IMG/VR virus record: IMGVR_UViG_3300034073_004426
Coordinates: 1 to 32,349 of that record
From: a virus
Length of the DNA: 32,349 bases
Direction: 5' to 3' (one strand)
Part shown: positions 7,399-16,047 of the stretch, piece after piece
Numbering within the stretch: position 1 is the first letter of the stretch
Layout: every line of letters begins with the position of its first letter
Translations under genes and position numbers: made by a program
The notes under the pieces: generated by a model
Database searches by the model: none
What the model was told of the DNA's origin: nothing
What the model saw: only the letters and a program-made list of their open reading frames with translations

Positions 7399-8190
7399 CT
7401 AGTCGTTGCGCCTAGCCAAAGCATCAATTGCCGCCTGCGCAGCCTTCTGGTTCTTAACCCAATCGATTCCCAAAGCCGCCAAGTGGTCTTGAATAACCGA
7501 AAGGGGAAGACCCTTTTTGTTGATTTTTTCAGGAAAACAAATTTCTGGATGTCGCCTAGCCCACTTTTTGTTTTTGCAGTTTTTGGGTGGGCGCACCTTC
7601 TTCAAAATGGGGATATAAGAAATATTTTGATAAGGATTTCTGTTCTCAATCAAACTCAACTGACAATTAGCCTGAGTAATTTGATTCAGGGTATTTCTGC
7701 GTGTTGACTCAAATGAAAACTCGACAATACTGAAAAACAATCCTTCGGCATTCGCCTCGGCAGACATGTTTCTGTAAGCCTGAGGTTGTGTCAGCAACTC
7801 ATCAAAATTAAGCAACGATACGAGCCTGTTTGAACTAGCCGCGAACCTTCGCAAAGCCTGCAAATCGTTCTCAATTGAAGTAACAAGACCATCGCCAGGT
7901 TTAGCAAGAGTAAATGTCATATTTACGGTCATCAACCTGTGGGATTTGAAAGTAACTATTGGTGTAGTGCCGGGTCTAGGTATTTGCGCTATCTCATCAG
8001 ACAAATCTCCATACTGAACACTTATCGGATTGTATGGCAAGTAAAAATCTTCCGTGTCCTCACCGCCGGTTGGGGACGGGTGAAGACGGATAATCAGCGA
8101 GCGCGCAGAGGCAGATTCACCAGCCAACAAAGAAGCGCCAAGTGAAGTATTTTCGTTGAGACGCAACCACACCGTAACTGTTTTAGCCAT
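7399..8190 (-). CDS. Tail/baseplate protein next to tape measure (XkdP/gp53-like position)
   Basis: A 263-aa protein with a GAGGTG site before the ATG, directly downstream of the tape measure. It has a beta-rich N-terminal domain (SLIIRLHPSPTG ... FYLPYNPISVQYGDLS) with PIVTFKSHRLMTVNMTFTL, then a helix and strand pair (DLQALRRFAASSNRLV; FSIVEFSFESTRRNTLNQITQA). The C-terminal tail is Lys/Cys/Trp-rich (PPKNCKNKKWARRHPEICF) and ends in helices. In many contractile phages the protein here carries a LysM-type domain and joins the tube to the hub. I see no clear LysM. The baseplate role is inferred from position. Confidence 0.6.
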   Translation of the reverse strand: MAKTVTVWLRLNENTSLGASLLAGESASARSLIIRLHPSPTGGEDTEDFYLPYNPISVQYGDLSDEIAQIPRPGTTPIVTFKSHRLMTVNMTFTLAKPGDGLVTSIENDLQALRRFAASSNRLVSLLNFDELLTQPQAYRNMSAEANAEGLFFSIVEFSFESTRRNTLNQITQANCQLSLIENRNPYQNISYIPILKKVRPPKNCKNKKWARRHPEICFPEKINKKGLPLSVIQDHLAALGIDWVKNQKAAQAAIDALARRND

Positions 8191-8205
8191 AAAACACCTC
8201 AGTCA

Positions 8206-11200
8206 TTATCTAGGTCCTAAAGATGATGGCGTTGGTGGATTTCCTCCGCGCTCCTGCTGGTCTCTAATCGCCCGTTGCGTAGCCGCCTCAATCTGTCTGA
8301 TTATGTCAGGTGTCAACATAGGTGCGTTGATGTTGTTCGTCACCATGTATTGCTTCATGGCTGGTGAAAGCGTCTTTTCCACATATCGTTCACGCCTATC
8401 CGCAGGACCTGCGCCAACAGCCGTACTAATGTTCCCGATTGCGGACGGTCCTGTGTTGATACCTAACAATTTTTGAAGGTCACCCATTCCTCCGCCAAGA
8501 TTAAATTTTTGTCCTGCGTCCGCCAAATTAGCCAAAAAGAAAGGATTATCCTTCATTCCTGTCTCTATGCGACTCATTATTTGAGCGCTAGACATACCGC
8601 CCAAACCTTCAACACCACCAAGCAAATCAGTCAAAAGTTCTGGATTTTCCGCAACACCTCTTCTTAGGTCAGCAATTAATTGCTCTGGTCCGATTACTTC
8701 AAGTAGGCGCGCTTTAATCCTGTCTTTTGAGGCTTGGTCAACACCAGACATCAAGCCCATCTCAAGGTCTTGACTGATTGCGGCAAACGCGGAAGCAGCA
8801 CCACCAGCCTCACCATATTTAGCGGTTCCACGCAACAGCGACTGTTCGATAAGGTTGTCGATTTGTTCAGCCGAAGTATCACCGCCAGCGATGGCTTCTT
8901 GCGCAGCGTTCATGCCAGCGACAGCCTCGCGCTCTTGTCTGGCTTTCTCGATACGGCTCATTGCTCCTGTTGTGATAAGACCAGTAAGTTCACCCCATTT
9001 AGCCTTCACGATTCCAGCCAACTGCGTCATGTTGCGACCGCTCATCATGAGCACATCACGGAATGAAAGAACTTTGCTCCTGAGGTTTATGCCTGCTTCG
9101 TTAGCCAACTTGTTCATGGCATCAGTGCCCATGCCCATCATTCGTTCTGCGAGACCTGCGTTAGCCGTATAGATGTTCACCTGTTTATCAAATCGTGTTA
9201 ACTGCGCTTCAAATTTCGCAACATGCTTATTGTATTCCTCCATGTGCGTAACAGTCTTCATGTTTGCTTCATGTTGGGCTATTGCATCGGCTCTTGCTTG
9301 GGCAAGACCCTCTATGTCGCCAGCGTTGAACGCATCGTTCATCGACGAAGTGAATCCGTCAACAAGTTGCTCACCCATCAACTTTGCTTCGCGTTGCGCT
9401 GCACCAGAAGCCATCCATCCTTTTACGCCACCGACAAGGGCGCCAAGACCTGCGCCAACAGCGGTTCCAATAACTGGAATGAAACTACCCACGGCTGCTC
9501 CAATTGCTGCGCCCGCTAAAGCACTTGACCCGGCACCCATAGCACGAGATTTGCCAGAAGTATTTTTGAATTTGGAGCCAATAAAATCTCCAGCGGCATA
9601 AGACCCGCCGGCAATCAAGGCAAGTCCACCTAATCCACCTACACCAACTTTCCCTCCAGCGCTTCCCAATTTGCCCAATTTGCCACCCTTACCCAAAAGC
9701 CCTCCACCGCCAGTAGCGCTAATTTTTGCTCCACCCAAACCCATCATGGACGCCAAACCAAAACCAGTCATCGCAATACCTGCGCCCTGCTTCAATGCAC
9801 CACCAGCAGTAGATGTGTCGCCGGCATTTGCCATTGTGTATGCTCCGCCCGCTGCTAGTAGAGCAGGCAAAATAGGACTTGCCTTCAATTTTCCGTATCC
9901 AGAACGGAAAGAACTCTGCATTCTCTGGTATCGCGTTCCTCTATATCCCGCCCCACCAGGGAAGTTAGTGGGAGTGCCACCAGAGCCAGGAATTACACCT
10001 CCCCCAACGGGTGCGCCGTTGACATAAACATTGTTGGCGCGGATAGCCATATCTTTTCCGAACATGCTTCCGAAAACTTTAAAAAATCTTGAAAATATTG
10101 TTAGAGACGCATAGATAGCCAAAATAGCGGTAACGGCTTTAACCAGAGTTCCCCCTTTACCACCCAAATCCATGATGCGGTTCATAATCTTGGTGAAAAT
10201 CTCAAAGACCTTTGTTGCGCCCTTGACCATTGCATCCAATGCGGGCAAGGCGTCAACAAAAGCGCGTTTTAACATGTTCGCATAGTCACCAATAGCGCCT
10301 ATGAACTTGACCATGGTGTCGGCGAACTGCTCGATTCTGTCACCATTTTTCAAAACCAAGTCGGACAAAAAGTTCATTCCGCCACCGAACTTGTCCATCA
10401 AACCTTCAAATAAAGGTCCGAAAAATTTATCAATCAGCATTTGACCAGCGGGAACAAATTGTCGCGCCCAGTCCTGCATTTTTTCAAAACCACCACTGAT
10501 TTTGTCAAAAATCGACTTTATTTGCTGGAAGAAAGTTGGCGTCGTATTGATGTACTTGTTCACCAAATTGACCAGCAAATCACTCGCCTTTTGAACGAAA
10601 GATTCTGCATCTCTAAAAAACTTGTTGGCACCAAATTGTCTCAAAACAGGTGAAAGCCTGAGAATCGTAACTTTCAGAGTCGTGCCAATTCTCTCAACCG
10701 CATCACCAGCAGGACCAAGAAATTCTTGACCCAAATCTTGCAACAACGCCTTAATATCAGCCATCGTCGTCTTGAACCGACCAATAAGCGTGTTATTCAA
10801 CAAATCCAACTGACCCGCATATTTCTTTTGGAAAGTCTCACCAAGATTTCCTTCCGCGGCTGCTTTAAAGAACTCCTCCTGAGTCTTAATGCCGAGCGCT
10901 TTAGCCTCTTTGATAATTTTCTCAAAGTCAGGACCGAGTGCCTTAGCCTCCTCGCCCGCACCACCAAGACCGCTCTTTTGAACCTTGGCAAAAAACTCTG
11001 CAAGTTTCTCAGTGTTCTTGCCAATGTCGCCACCACTTCCTGTGACGATGTTCATCAACCCCTCAAACGCAGCGACAGTTTGCCCCGTAACGGGAGCCTG
11101 CTTGCTCAAAGTTGTGAACGCAGACTGCAAAGACTTTGCGCCAGCAACTGCGAGCGAAGACCTGTTAACAAACATATCCATTGCTTGCGATGCTGCCGTC

Positions 11201-11772
11201 AAACGGTCAGAGGTGTTCATGCTCCCTTCCGCATACATCGGAGCGACCTGTGCGGCTTGGAATTCACGCTGAGCAGCAATAAATGTGGTTAGCGCGACAG
11301 AAGCAGCAGCAAAACCATAGGCAAGACTGCTCATCGCCGCGCGATACAGTTTTACGAAGCCTGTGCCAGACTTAAACAAAGCGGTAATGAGAGCCATACC
11401 GCCAGCAAGAAGAGGCAACTCAATCAAGGCAAGTTTGTTGACAAGGCTTATCATCCCACCAAACGCGCCAATCAGTTTCCCCATATCTTGACGGAAAGCA
11501 AAAGTCTGTTTCAACAAACCCGCATAACGACCCCTCAAAAGCCTTGATGAGTTTCCAGCCCTGCGCATTGCGTTACCGAGACGGTCTTGGTCTCGGGTGG
11601 TACGGGTGTTTTCTTCCCGAACGCGTCTCGTGCTTTCATGAAGACGCTCAGTCTCATCATTCAGTTCTTCAACATCACCAGCCAAACGTCGCAAGGCTCG
11701 GCGCATAGCCTCAATCTGCGCCGTATCCGCATCAACATCAATTGTTATTACTACGCGCTCTGCTGCTGGCAT
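8206..11772 (-). CDS. Tape measure protein
   Basis: A 1188-aa protein. The N-terminus (about 1-80) is a charged coiled coil (MRRALRRLAGDVEELNDETERL). Hydrophobic segments follow (about 110-170), then helices with DMFVNRSSLAVAGAKSLQSAF. The middle has Gly/Pro-rich stretches and glycine-zipper segments, for example near 780-815 (SSALAGAAIGAAVGSF, GTAVGAGLGALVGGVKGW), which could insert in membranes during DNA injection. No lysozyme, peptidase or transglycosylase motif was recognised. It is the longest complete gene and lies after the tail assembly chaperone, as is usual. At about 1.5 angstrom per residue (a general rule) a tail of roughly 170-180 nm is predicted. Confidence 0.9.
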   Translation of the reverse strand: MPAAERVVITIDVDADTAQIEAMRRALRRLAGDVEELNDETERLHESTRRVREENTRTTRDQDRLGNAMRRAGNSSRLLRGRYAGLLKQTFAFRQDMGKLIGAFGGMISLVNKLALIELPLLAGGMALITALFKSGTGFVKLYRAAMSSLAYGFAAASVALTTFIAAQREFQAAQVAPMYAEGSMNTSDRLTAASQAMDMFVNRSSLAVAGAKSLQSAFTTLSKQAPVTGQTVAAFEGLMNIVTGSGGDIGKNTEKLAEFFAKVQKSGLGGAGEEAKALGPDFEKIIKEAKALGIKTQEEFFKAAAEGNLGETFQKKYAGQLDLLNNTLIGRFKTTMADIKALLQDLGQEFLGPAGDAVERIGTTLKVTILRLSPVLRQFGANKFFRDAESFVQKASDLLVNLVNKYINTTPTFFQQIKSIFDKISGGFEKMQDWARQFVPAGQMLIDKFFGPLFEGLMDKFGGGMNFLSDLVLKNGDRIEQFADTMVKFIGAIGDYANMLKRAFVDALPALDAMVKGATKVFEIFTKIMNRIMDLGGKGGTLVKAVTAILAIYASLTIFSRFFKVFGSMFGKDMAIRANNVYVNGAPVGGGVIPGSGGTPTNFPGGAGYRGTRYQRMQSSFRSGYGKLKASPILPALLAAGGAYTMANAGDTSTAGGALKQGAGIAMTGFGLASMMGLGGAKISATGGGGLLGKGGKLGKLGSAGGKVGVGGLGGLALIAGGSYAAGDFIGSKFKNTSGKSRAMGAGSSALAGAAIGAAVGSFIPVIGTAVGAGLGALVGGVKGWMASGAAQREAKLMGEQLVDGFTSSMNDAFNAGDIEGLAQARADAIAQHEANMKTVTHMEEYNKHVAKFEAQLTRFDKQVNIYTANAGLAERMMGMGTDAMNKLANEAGINLRSKVLSFRDVLMMSGRNMTQLAGIVKAKWGELTGLITTGAMSRIEKARQEREAVAGMNAAQEAIAGGDTSAEQIDNLIEQSLLRGTAKYGEAGGAASAFAAISQDLEMGLMSGVDQASKDRIKARLLEVIGPEQLIADLRRGVAENPELLTDLLGGVEGLGGMSSAQIMSRIETGMKDNPFFLANLADAGQKFNLGGGMGDLQKLLGINTGPSAIGNISTAVGAGPADRRERYVEKTLSPAMKQYMVTNNINAPMLTPDIIRQIEAATQRAIRDQQERGGNPPTPSSLGPR

Positions 11773-11816
11773 TTCCGAACCTCTTGGCTAGGTCGGATAT
11801 GAGCGCTCCAGCGAAA

Positions 11817-12026
11817 TCAGCGACTACGGCGCTTTTCTTCCGCTTCCTGTTTTTCTCTATCCTGCTCTACAACTTTAGCACAGGCGAGACGAATCAGCCA
11901 TTCCTCTTCCGTGCAGTCAAGCAATGCAATAGGGTCAGTGCCCCAAAGTTCGCCTAGCCGCGCCGCTGTGGCGACGCGTCCGTCATTGACTAGTTCGACG
12001 AACGCGTCTTCGTAGGGTCCAGTGCC
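11817..12026 (-). CDS. Second frame of tail assembly chaperone (-1 frameshift extension)
   Basis: A 69-codon open frame, bounded upstream by an in-frame TGA at 12027-12029 and ending with TGA at 11817. It has no ATG, GTG or TTG in its first half. Its product includes YEDAFVELVNDGRVAT, then LGELWGTDPIALLDCTEEEW and LIRLACAKVVEQDREKQEAEE, a pattern typical of the second ORF (gpT-like) of tail assembly chaperones. It must be reached by a -1 ribosomal frameshift from the 168-aa gene within 11990-12026. The fusion would be about 226 aa if the shift is at the CCCT near 12014-12017. This frame fills what would otherwise be an unexplained gap before the tape measure. Confidence 0.75.
   Translation of the reverse strand, partial: GTGPYEDAFVELVNDGRVATAARLGELWGTDPIALLDCTEEEWLIRLACAKVVEQDREKQEAEEKRRSR
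11990..12026 (-). other. Predicted -1 frameshift window
   Basis: This is the only stretch where both the 0 frame (open until TAG at 11990) and the -1 frame (open after TGA at 12027) can be read. I see no canonical X-XXY-YYZ heptamer. The best candidate is C-CCT-A at about 12013-12017, where a proline tRNA could re-pair from CCT to CCC. Slippage efficiency cannot be judged from sequence alone. Confidence 0.5.
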
Positions 12027-12496
12027 TCAACATTGTCACCATAACCTGCAGCCTCAATAATCGCGACAGCAGCAGCCTCAATGTGAGGCTCCAAACCGAA
12101 AAAGGCGTGAACACAGTCAGGATGCGGACGAGTAGTCCCCGTCATCTCCATAATTTCAGGAGACGCAAAAGTCAACTCAACACCCTTGTCATCAGTAACG
12201 ACTTCGTCGTTCACAACGATGCCCGTGCAAGTAGCGGCAATCAACTGACACGAAAACTTGAGGGTGTCCATGCCCTTCTTGGTCTCTTCGCCTGCGTTCT
12301 TGCGCCATGCACGCATCTGATTCTGCGTGATGTTCGGCGAAACTCTGACCATTACCCCCGGTCGCTCAGGAACCTGAACATAAATATCAGGACGGGTAAC
12401 CTTCTGTGTGATGATGCTGCGCAACTGACCAAGAACAGTCGGTTCGCTAGCGGTATTTGGTGTGTCGTCAGAAGACGAAAAAGTGAAGTTGCTCAT
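11990..12496 (-). CDS. Tail assembly chaperone, upstream frame (gpG-like)
   Basis: A 168-aa protein between the tail tube and tape measure genes. It contains DIYVQVPERPGVMVRVSPNITQNQMRAWRK, then FSCQLIAATCTGIVVNDEVV and FASPEIMEMTG, resembling the first product of tail assembly chaperone pairs in actinobacteriophage-type genomes. These proteins coat the tape measure while the tube polymerises and are not kept in the virion. The C-terminus ends FFGLEPHIEAAAVAIIEAAG followed by a short end. A downstream frame can be joined by -1 frameshifting. The ribosome site is weak. The assignment rests on synteny, dual-frame structure and sequence pattern. Confidence 0.85.
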   Translation of the reverse strand: MSNFTFSSSDDTPNTASEPTVLGQLRSIITQKVTRPDIYVQVPERPGVMVRVSPNITQNQMRAWRKNAGEETKKGMDTLKFSCQLIAATCTGIVVNDEVVTDDKGVELTFASPEIMEMTGTTRPHPDCVHAFFGLEPHIEAAAVAIIEAAGYGDNVEALDPTKTRSSN

Positions 12497-12552
12497 ACGG
12501 CAGACACTAGCACCACGGCATAGCCGCGAAATGCAACTACCTCAAGCAAGAA

Positions 12553-13035
12553 TCAGGCTGTACCAGACGGGTTGGTTCCAACCGAAACCGTCGAAATGCT
12601 GAAAGTCATCGCGAAGGTGGCAGGGGTTCCCGAGGTGGCGTCACCATCAGGCTCGGTCAAACCGACCAAGAGAGCCTGCGTGTACTGCCTGTCGGCACCC
12701 GGCACCGCAATATCACAGTCAAAGACATGGATGTCGATGTTGTAGCGGGCGCGACCAACCAACTGACGCAAATCCTGCAACTTGTTGAGGAACGCCGCGT
12801 CTTGCGAAACATAGCCCGTGACCGTCACATCGCCAATTTCGGCAGGTGCACACAGCGTCTCGGGGAACAGGTCACCACCGTGATAAACCTTTTCCACAGC
12901 CGCAGTGATTTCGCCACCGCTGACCTGCGTAAAGTAGTCAGGAAAGGTGGGAAGATTTGCACCCTGAACCGGCGAAATCTTCGCGACAATCTGTCGCTGA
13001 GTCGCAAGATTCTTGAAGAGAGTCGGACGCGCCAT
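12553..13035 (-). CDS. Major tail tube protein
   Basis: A 160-aa protein immediately downstream of the sheath gene, with a strong GGAGG site. It starts MARPTLFKNLATQRQIVAKI and contains a GGEITAAVEKVYHGGDLFPE segment, GDVTVTGYVSQDA, and a closing QALLVGLTEPDGDATSG. This is the tube-fold pattern in which a beta hairpin and loop (EKVYHGG...) contacts the next subunit, and the length matches contractile-tail tubes. It polymerises into the inner tube through which DNA passes. No unusual insertion seen. Confidence 0.85.
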   Translation of the reverse strand: MARPTLFKNLATQRQIVAKISPVQGANLPTFPDYFTQVSGGEITAAVEKVYHGGDLFPETLCAPAEIGDVTVTGYVSQDAAFLNKLQDLRQLVGRARYNIDIHVFDCDIAVPGADRQYTQALLVGLTEPDGDATSGTPATFAMTFSISTVSVGTNPSGTA

Positions 13036-13046
13036 TTATTCCTCCG

Positions 13047-14510
13047 TTATTCGAGTGCTGTGGTCAGGTTGGACTTGATAAGGTCAACTTCAATCTTGTC
13101 TCCGATGCTGGAGACTCGGACACCGACGCGAGCCTTCACGGTTCCCGTCTCAAGTTGGCTTGCGGGGTTCAAAGCCGCGTCGCACTTGATTGTGTAGCCG
13201 TAGTCAAGTCTCTTGCCGAGGGCATCGAAGCCCTCATAGAAACCACCAGCGATACGAATCGGCTCAAGGATGCCTTGGAGGGCGTTGATGATGTTAGCGA
13301 ACACCACTGAGCGACCGTCAATCGTGGAGAAGACGAGGTCATCGAGTGCGTTCTCAGCCTGCACGACGATGTAGTTGATGACATCGCGGGCATTGATGAA
13401 ACGCCACTGCTGAGTGAGCGTCGAGTGCGAACGCGCACCGTAGATTCTCACACGACCGTTAACAAGGCGAAGCGGGTTGACCCTGTCGCCTTCCATTCCG
13501 TCTGCATCAGAACGGCTCACCGTAAGGGCTAGACCGCTGACGAAGGAAGCCTCGGACGCAACTCCTGCGTAAGCCTTCCACGGACCTGCCGCGTTGTGCG
13601 TCTTGGAGCGAACAGCCGCAACGAAACCGTCGGGCGGAATGTTCACAGTGACAGAACCGTTGGGAATCTGCACCCAAGGATGATAGAAAGCCATGTACTC
13701 GTGGTACTCCGTACCCGTGTACCCCGTTGACGCGGCGCGAGCCTGTGAAAGCGTCGCAGTCGAAGCAAACGAACAGATTGCAATTCGGTTGTTTTGATAG
13801 GCGTGCGTGCGCATCGCATCATAAACAGCGGCATCGCTCGAGCCGGTTGCGACACCGGGGATGGACACCGCACCAGAACCGAGTTCAGTCGTGAACAGCG
13901 AGAGCGCTGCAGTGTAATCGGTTTTTGCGATAGCACCGTCTGTGCCACTAGTGAAAGCCGACTCCGAAACGGCGACCAAAAGGCTCGAACCACTTGCACC
14001 AGATGTGAGTGAAGCAGAGAAATAGTTGGCGGCAGTTGAGGAGAAGTTGATTGCAGTAATCGCCTCGTCAAGGCTCGTAAATCCGAAACCGCTGAAAACC
14101 TCGGCGTCCGCATATGTAACAGTCAAATCAAAGTTGATTGTGTTGTTGACGACAGTCGCTTCAAGACTGTTTCCCCAAGTGCCTGCACCGACAGCAGTAA
14201 GAGTGATTCCGGGAGCACTCGAAGGAGCATCCAAATCGACACTTGCGGCAACTGCTGCCGAGGCGGTTGCCCGCGCAACATACGCCTGAACTCCGCCTTC
14301 CTCGAAGAAGGTCTTCAGCGTGTACCAAGTGTAGTGCCCAGAAACATGTCCACCGAACTTCGTCTCAAAGTCCTCAAGCGAAGTGACAAGCACTGCCTCT
14401 CCGTCGATTCCTCGTGCTGTCTGACCGACGACGAAGAAGGTTTGTGCTGGTGCTGCACCGGCATTGACGGCGCCTGTGCGAACTGCTGTTGAAATCGTTA
14501 CTCCGGGCAT
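13047..14510 (-). CDS. Tail sheath protein
   Basis: A 487-aa protein with GGAGG 7 bases upstream. It begins MPGVTISTAVRTGAVNAGAA and has QTFFVVGQTARGIDGEA, then VTSLEDFETKFGG and YVARATA, the standard sheath N-terminal fold. The C-terminal domain has WRFINARDVINYIVVQAENALDD, VFANIINALQGILEPIRIAGG and GYTIKCDAALNPA, matching the conserved sheath C-terminal domain that carries interlocking strands. Contraction of this protein drives the tube into the cell. Its presence identifies the tail as contractile. The upstream 87-base gap may hold its promoter. Confidence 0.93.
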   Translation of the reverse strand: MPGVTISTAVRTGAVNAGAAPAQTFFVVGQTARGIDGEAVLVTSLEDFETKFGGHVSGHYTWYTLKTFFEEGGVQAYVARATASAAVAASVDLDAPSSAPGITLTAVGAGTWGNSLEATVVNNTINFDLTVTYADAEVFSGFGFTSLDEAITAINFSSTAANYFSASLTSGASGSSLLVAVSESAFTSGTDGAIAKTDYTAALSLFTTELGSGAVSIPGVATGSSDAAVYDAMRTHAYQNNRIAICSFASTATLSQARAASTGYTGTEYHEYMAFYHPWVQIPNGSVTVNIPPDGFVAAVRSKTHNAAGPWKAYAGVASEASFVSGLALTVSRSDADGMEGDRVNPLRLVNGRVRIYGARSHSTLTQQWRFINARDVINYIVVQAENALDDLVFSTIDGRSVVFANIINALQGILEPIRIAGGFYEGFDALGKRLDYGYTIKCDAALNPASQLETGTVKARVGVRVSSIGDKIEVDLIKSNLTTALE

Positions 14511-14597
14511 CCGGTGTCCTCCGTCGTTTAGTGCAACTCAGGAAATATTGCTATTAGCGAGTATACATTAGGTGAGTTGCGCAAAAATGAAACTCGC
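14511..14597 (-). promoter_or_regulatory. Intergenic region upstream of the sheath gene with possible promoter
   Basis: One of the longest gaps between leftward genes. On the minus strand it contains TATACT at about 14565-14560, a good -10 match, but no convincing -35 at 16-18 bases; TTTTTG is the closest. The GAGTT/AACTC pair upstream may form a small hairpin. A dedicated promoter for sheath and tube would make sense because both are needed in high copy. Low confidence. Confidence 0.3.
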
Positions 14598-14924
14598 TTA
14601 AATATCTGTGGGTTCTTCATTGGACGAAGGCTCTGACTCTTCAGCCGGGGCAACAGGAACGCTTTCTTCCACCGATGGTTCGATGGGTGCTGGTTCTTCT
14701 TGCTTCGCCTTCGATTTTGAAACTTTTTTTGCGGGTTCACCAACCACAGTCAAGAAACCTTCGTCAAGCAAAGACACCAAAACAGGGCTTTCCTTTACCC
14801 ATGCAGTTTGGTGGCTGTCCAATAGGTGACCTTCATCCGTTACCTGAAGCGCTCCACCTGTGGCATTCCAAACTTTGAGCATCCCCGATGCGCCAGCAAA
14901 TGTTGGGTCTAGGTTAATCTTCAT
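14598..14924 (-). CDS. Small neck-region protein with acidic tail
   Basis: A 108-aa protein. The first 60 residues form a compact beta-rich domain (MLKVWNATGGALQV, SPVLVSLLDEGFLTVVG). The rest is a low-complexity Lys/Pro/Glu/Ser tail (VSKSKAKQEEPAPIEPS ... SNEEPTDI). It starts 3 bases after the stop of the tail-terminator candidate and lies before the sheath gene. It is probably a neck or tail-assembly protein. The tail resembles disordered C-termini of structural proteins. I do not recognise a characterised family. Confidence 0.6.
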   Translation of the reverse strand: MKINLDPTFAGASGMLKVWNATGGALQVTDEGHLLDSHQTAWVKESPVLVSLLDEGFLTVVGEPAKKVSKSKAKQEEPAPIEPSVEESVPVAPAEESEPSSNEEPTDI

Positions 14925-14926
14925 GC

Positions 14927-15520
14927 TTAAGCCTCACGTAAATTGAAGGTATCTAGGTCGGTGCTCAAATGAGAACCGACTTGGTCTCTGTATATAATTT
15001 CGTTAATAGTTAGATTATACCCCAAATAAGCACCCGCAAGAACTCTGTCACCTTTTATCAAGGTCAAATCAGAAAACTCTTCAGTCAATGTTGATTCATC
15101 CAAATTGACATCACAACCATATGTTTCATCATGCCTATTCAGGGAAGGTCTGTCAAGCAATGCCGAGCGAAGAACAGTTGTGAGACGGTCACGCATCAAA
15201 GTAACCTGCTCAGAACCTTCGGTTTTCGTCCAAACATAAGTTCGCATCGTGTAATTCACCCGATACATGGGGTCACCCTCCGCACCCATCATCAATCTGT
15301 CAAATCGGTTTGTGGAAATAACAACCGTAATCAGAGTCGGCCAGTGGTCAAGGGCTATCGGCTCATAGGTTAGGTACAACTCGGGTGTCGGAAGTTCCCT
15401 ATCGTCGAGGTTCCATCCACTTCTGTACTTGATTAACCTATTCGGAAAATCAGAAGACAGATAATTGTTGACGTAGTACTTCGCGAATTGGGCGCCCTGC
15501 ATCAACTCACCGTAACTCAT
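14927..15520 (-). CDS. Putative tail terminator / neck protein
   Basis: A 197-aa protein from the ATG at 15520, chosen because this ATG overlaps the upstream stop as TAATG. The longer frame to 15586 lies inside that gene. It contains LYLTYEPIALDHWPTLITVVIST, a strand-rich segment with MYRVNYTMRTYVWTKTEG, and MRDRLTTVLRSALLDRPSL, similar in plan to tail terminator/neck proteins that form a ring closing the tail tube. The position after a gpG-like morphogenesis gene and before the sheath agrees. The function is inferred mainly from order and size. Confidence 0.65.
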   Translation of the reverse strand: MSYGELMQGAQFAKYYVNNYLSSDFPNRLIKYRSGWNLDDRELPTPELYLTYEPIALDHWPTLITVVISTNRFDRLMMGAEGDPMYRVNYTMRTYVWTKTEGSEQVTLMRDRLTTVLRSALLDRPSLNRHDETYGCDVNLDESTLTEEFSDLTLIKGDRVLAGAYLGYNLTINEIIYRDQVGSHLSTDLDTFNLREA

Positions 15521-16047
15521 TATGACTCCGGTAGCAGTTGTCCAGCAGCCACGCCGATACGACCTTCGACAACATGGCGTGCACAAAGAACCGCGAGCAT
15601 CGCCGAAAAGCCGGCAGGCTCATAGACGATTTGTCGTTTCGGCATTTTGCTTGTTCCATATTGATGGAACTTTGCGTACTCAATATGGGTGCCGAATTCT
15701 GCGCTCATGTCATTAATTTTGTTTGCAGGACCATCCAAGTTGCGCAAAGAATTAAACAATCGTTTCGTGAGGACAAGCATTGCGCCAGCACCAGCAGTTC
15801 CCCTTGCACCTCTGCCACTAACCCCGACACCACCACCTTCTGCCTTCCATGCCGCATATCGCGAGTTCAGAGGCGCCCAACCACCGACGGGCAAGCCATT
15901 TGTGGCAAAATTATTTCCGTTCATTAAACCTAGTTCTCGTTTAGCCCACTTGAAAACAGGTTTGAAGTTTCGCATTCTGTCACTCATGCCTTCGAGCAGA
16001 CGCTGAGCATCGTCGTCATCGACGCGAATTCTCATTTGGACAGGCAT
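15520..16047 (-). CDS. Phage virion morphogenesis protein (Mu gpG/P2 gpS-like)
   Basis: A 175-aa protein from ATG 16047, which overlaps the upstream stop as TAATG. An alternative TTG at 16068 has no ribosome site. The sequence FATNGLPVGGWAPLNSRYAAWK, then LTKRLFNSLRN and EFGTHIEYAKFHQYGTSKMPKRQ, is the signature of the phage virion morphogenesis family: a (W)xPLxxxYxxxK segment, LxxTGxLxxS-like segment, and YAxxHQxG. Members act in head-tail joining or tail completion. A Gly/Ala-rich loop (about 75-95) is inserted in the middle. Confidence 0.8.
   Translation of the reverse strand: MPVQMRIRVDDDDAQRLLEGMSDRMRNFKPVFKWAKRELGLMNGNNFATNGLPVGGWAPLNSRYAAWKAEGGGVGVSGRGARGTAGAGAMLVLTKRLFNSLRNLDGPANKINDMSAEFGTHIEYAKFHQYGTSKMPKRQIVYEPAGFSAMLAVLCARHVVEGRIGVAAGQLLPES

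Noticed and set aside
10726-11292. 188-aa plus-strand open frame opposite the tape measure gene
   Set aside because: It has no ribosome site or family signal and lies wholly within the strongly supported tape measure gene. It is an antisense shadow of its helical coding.
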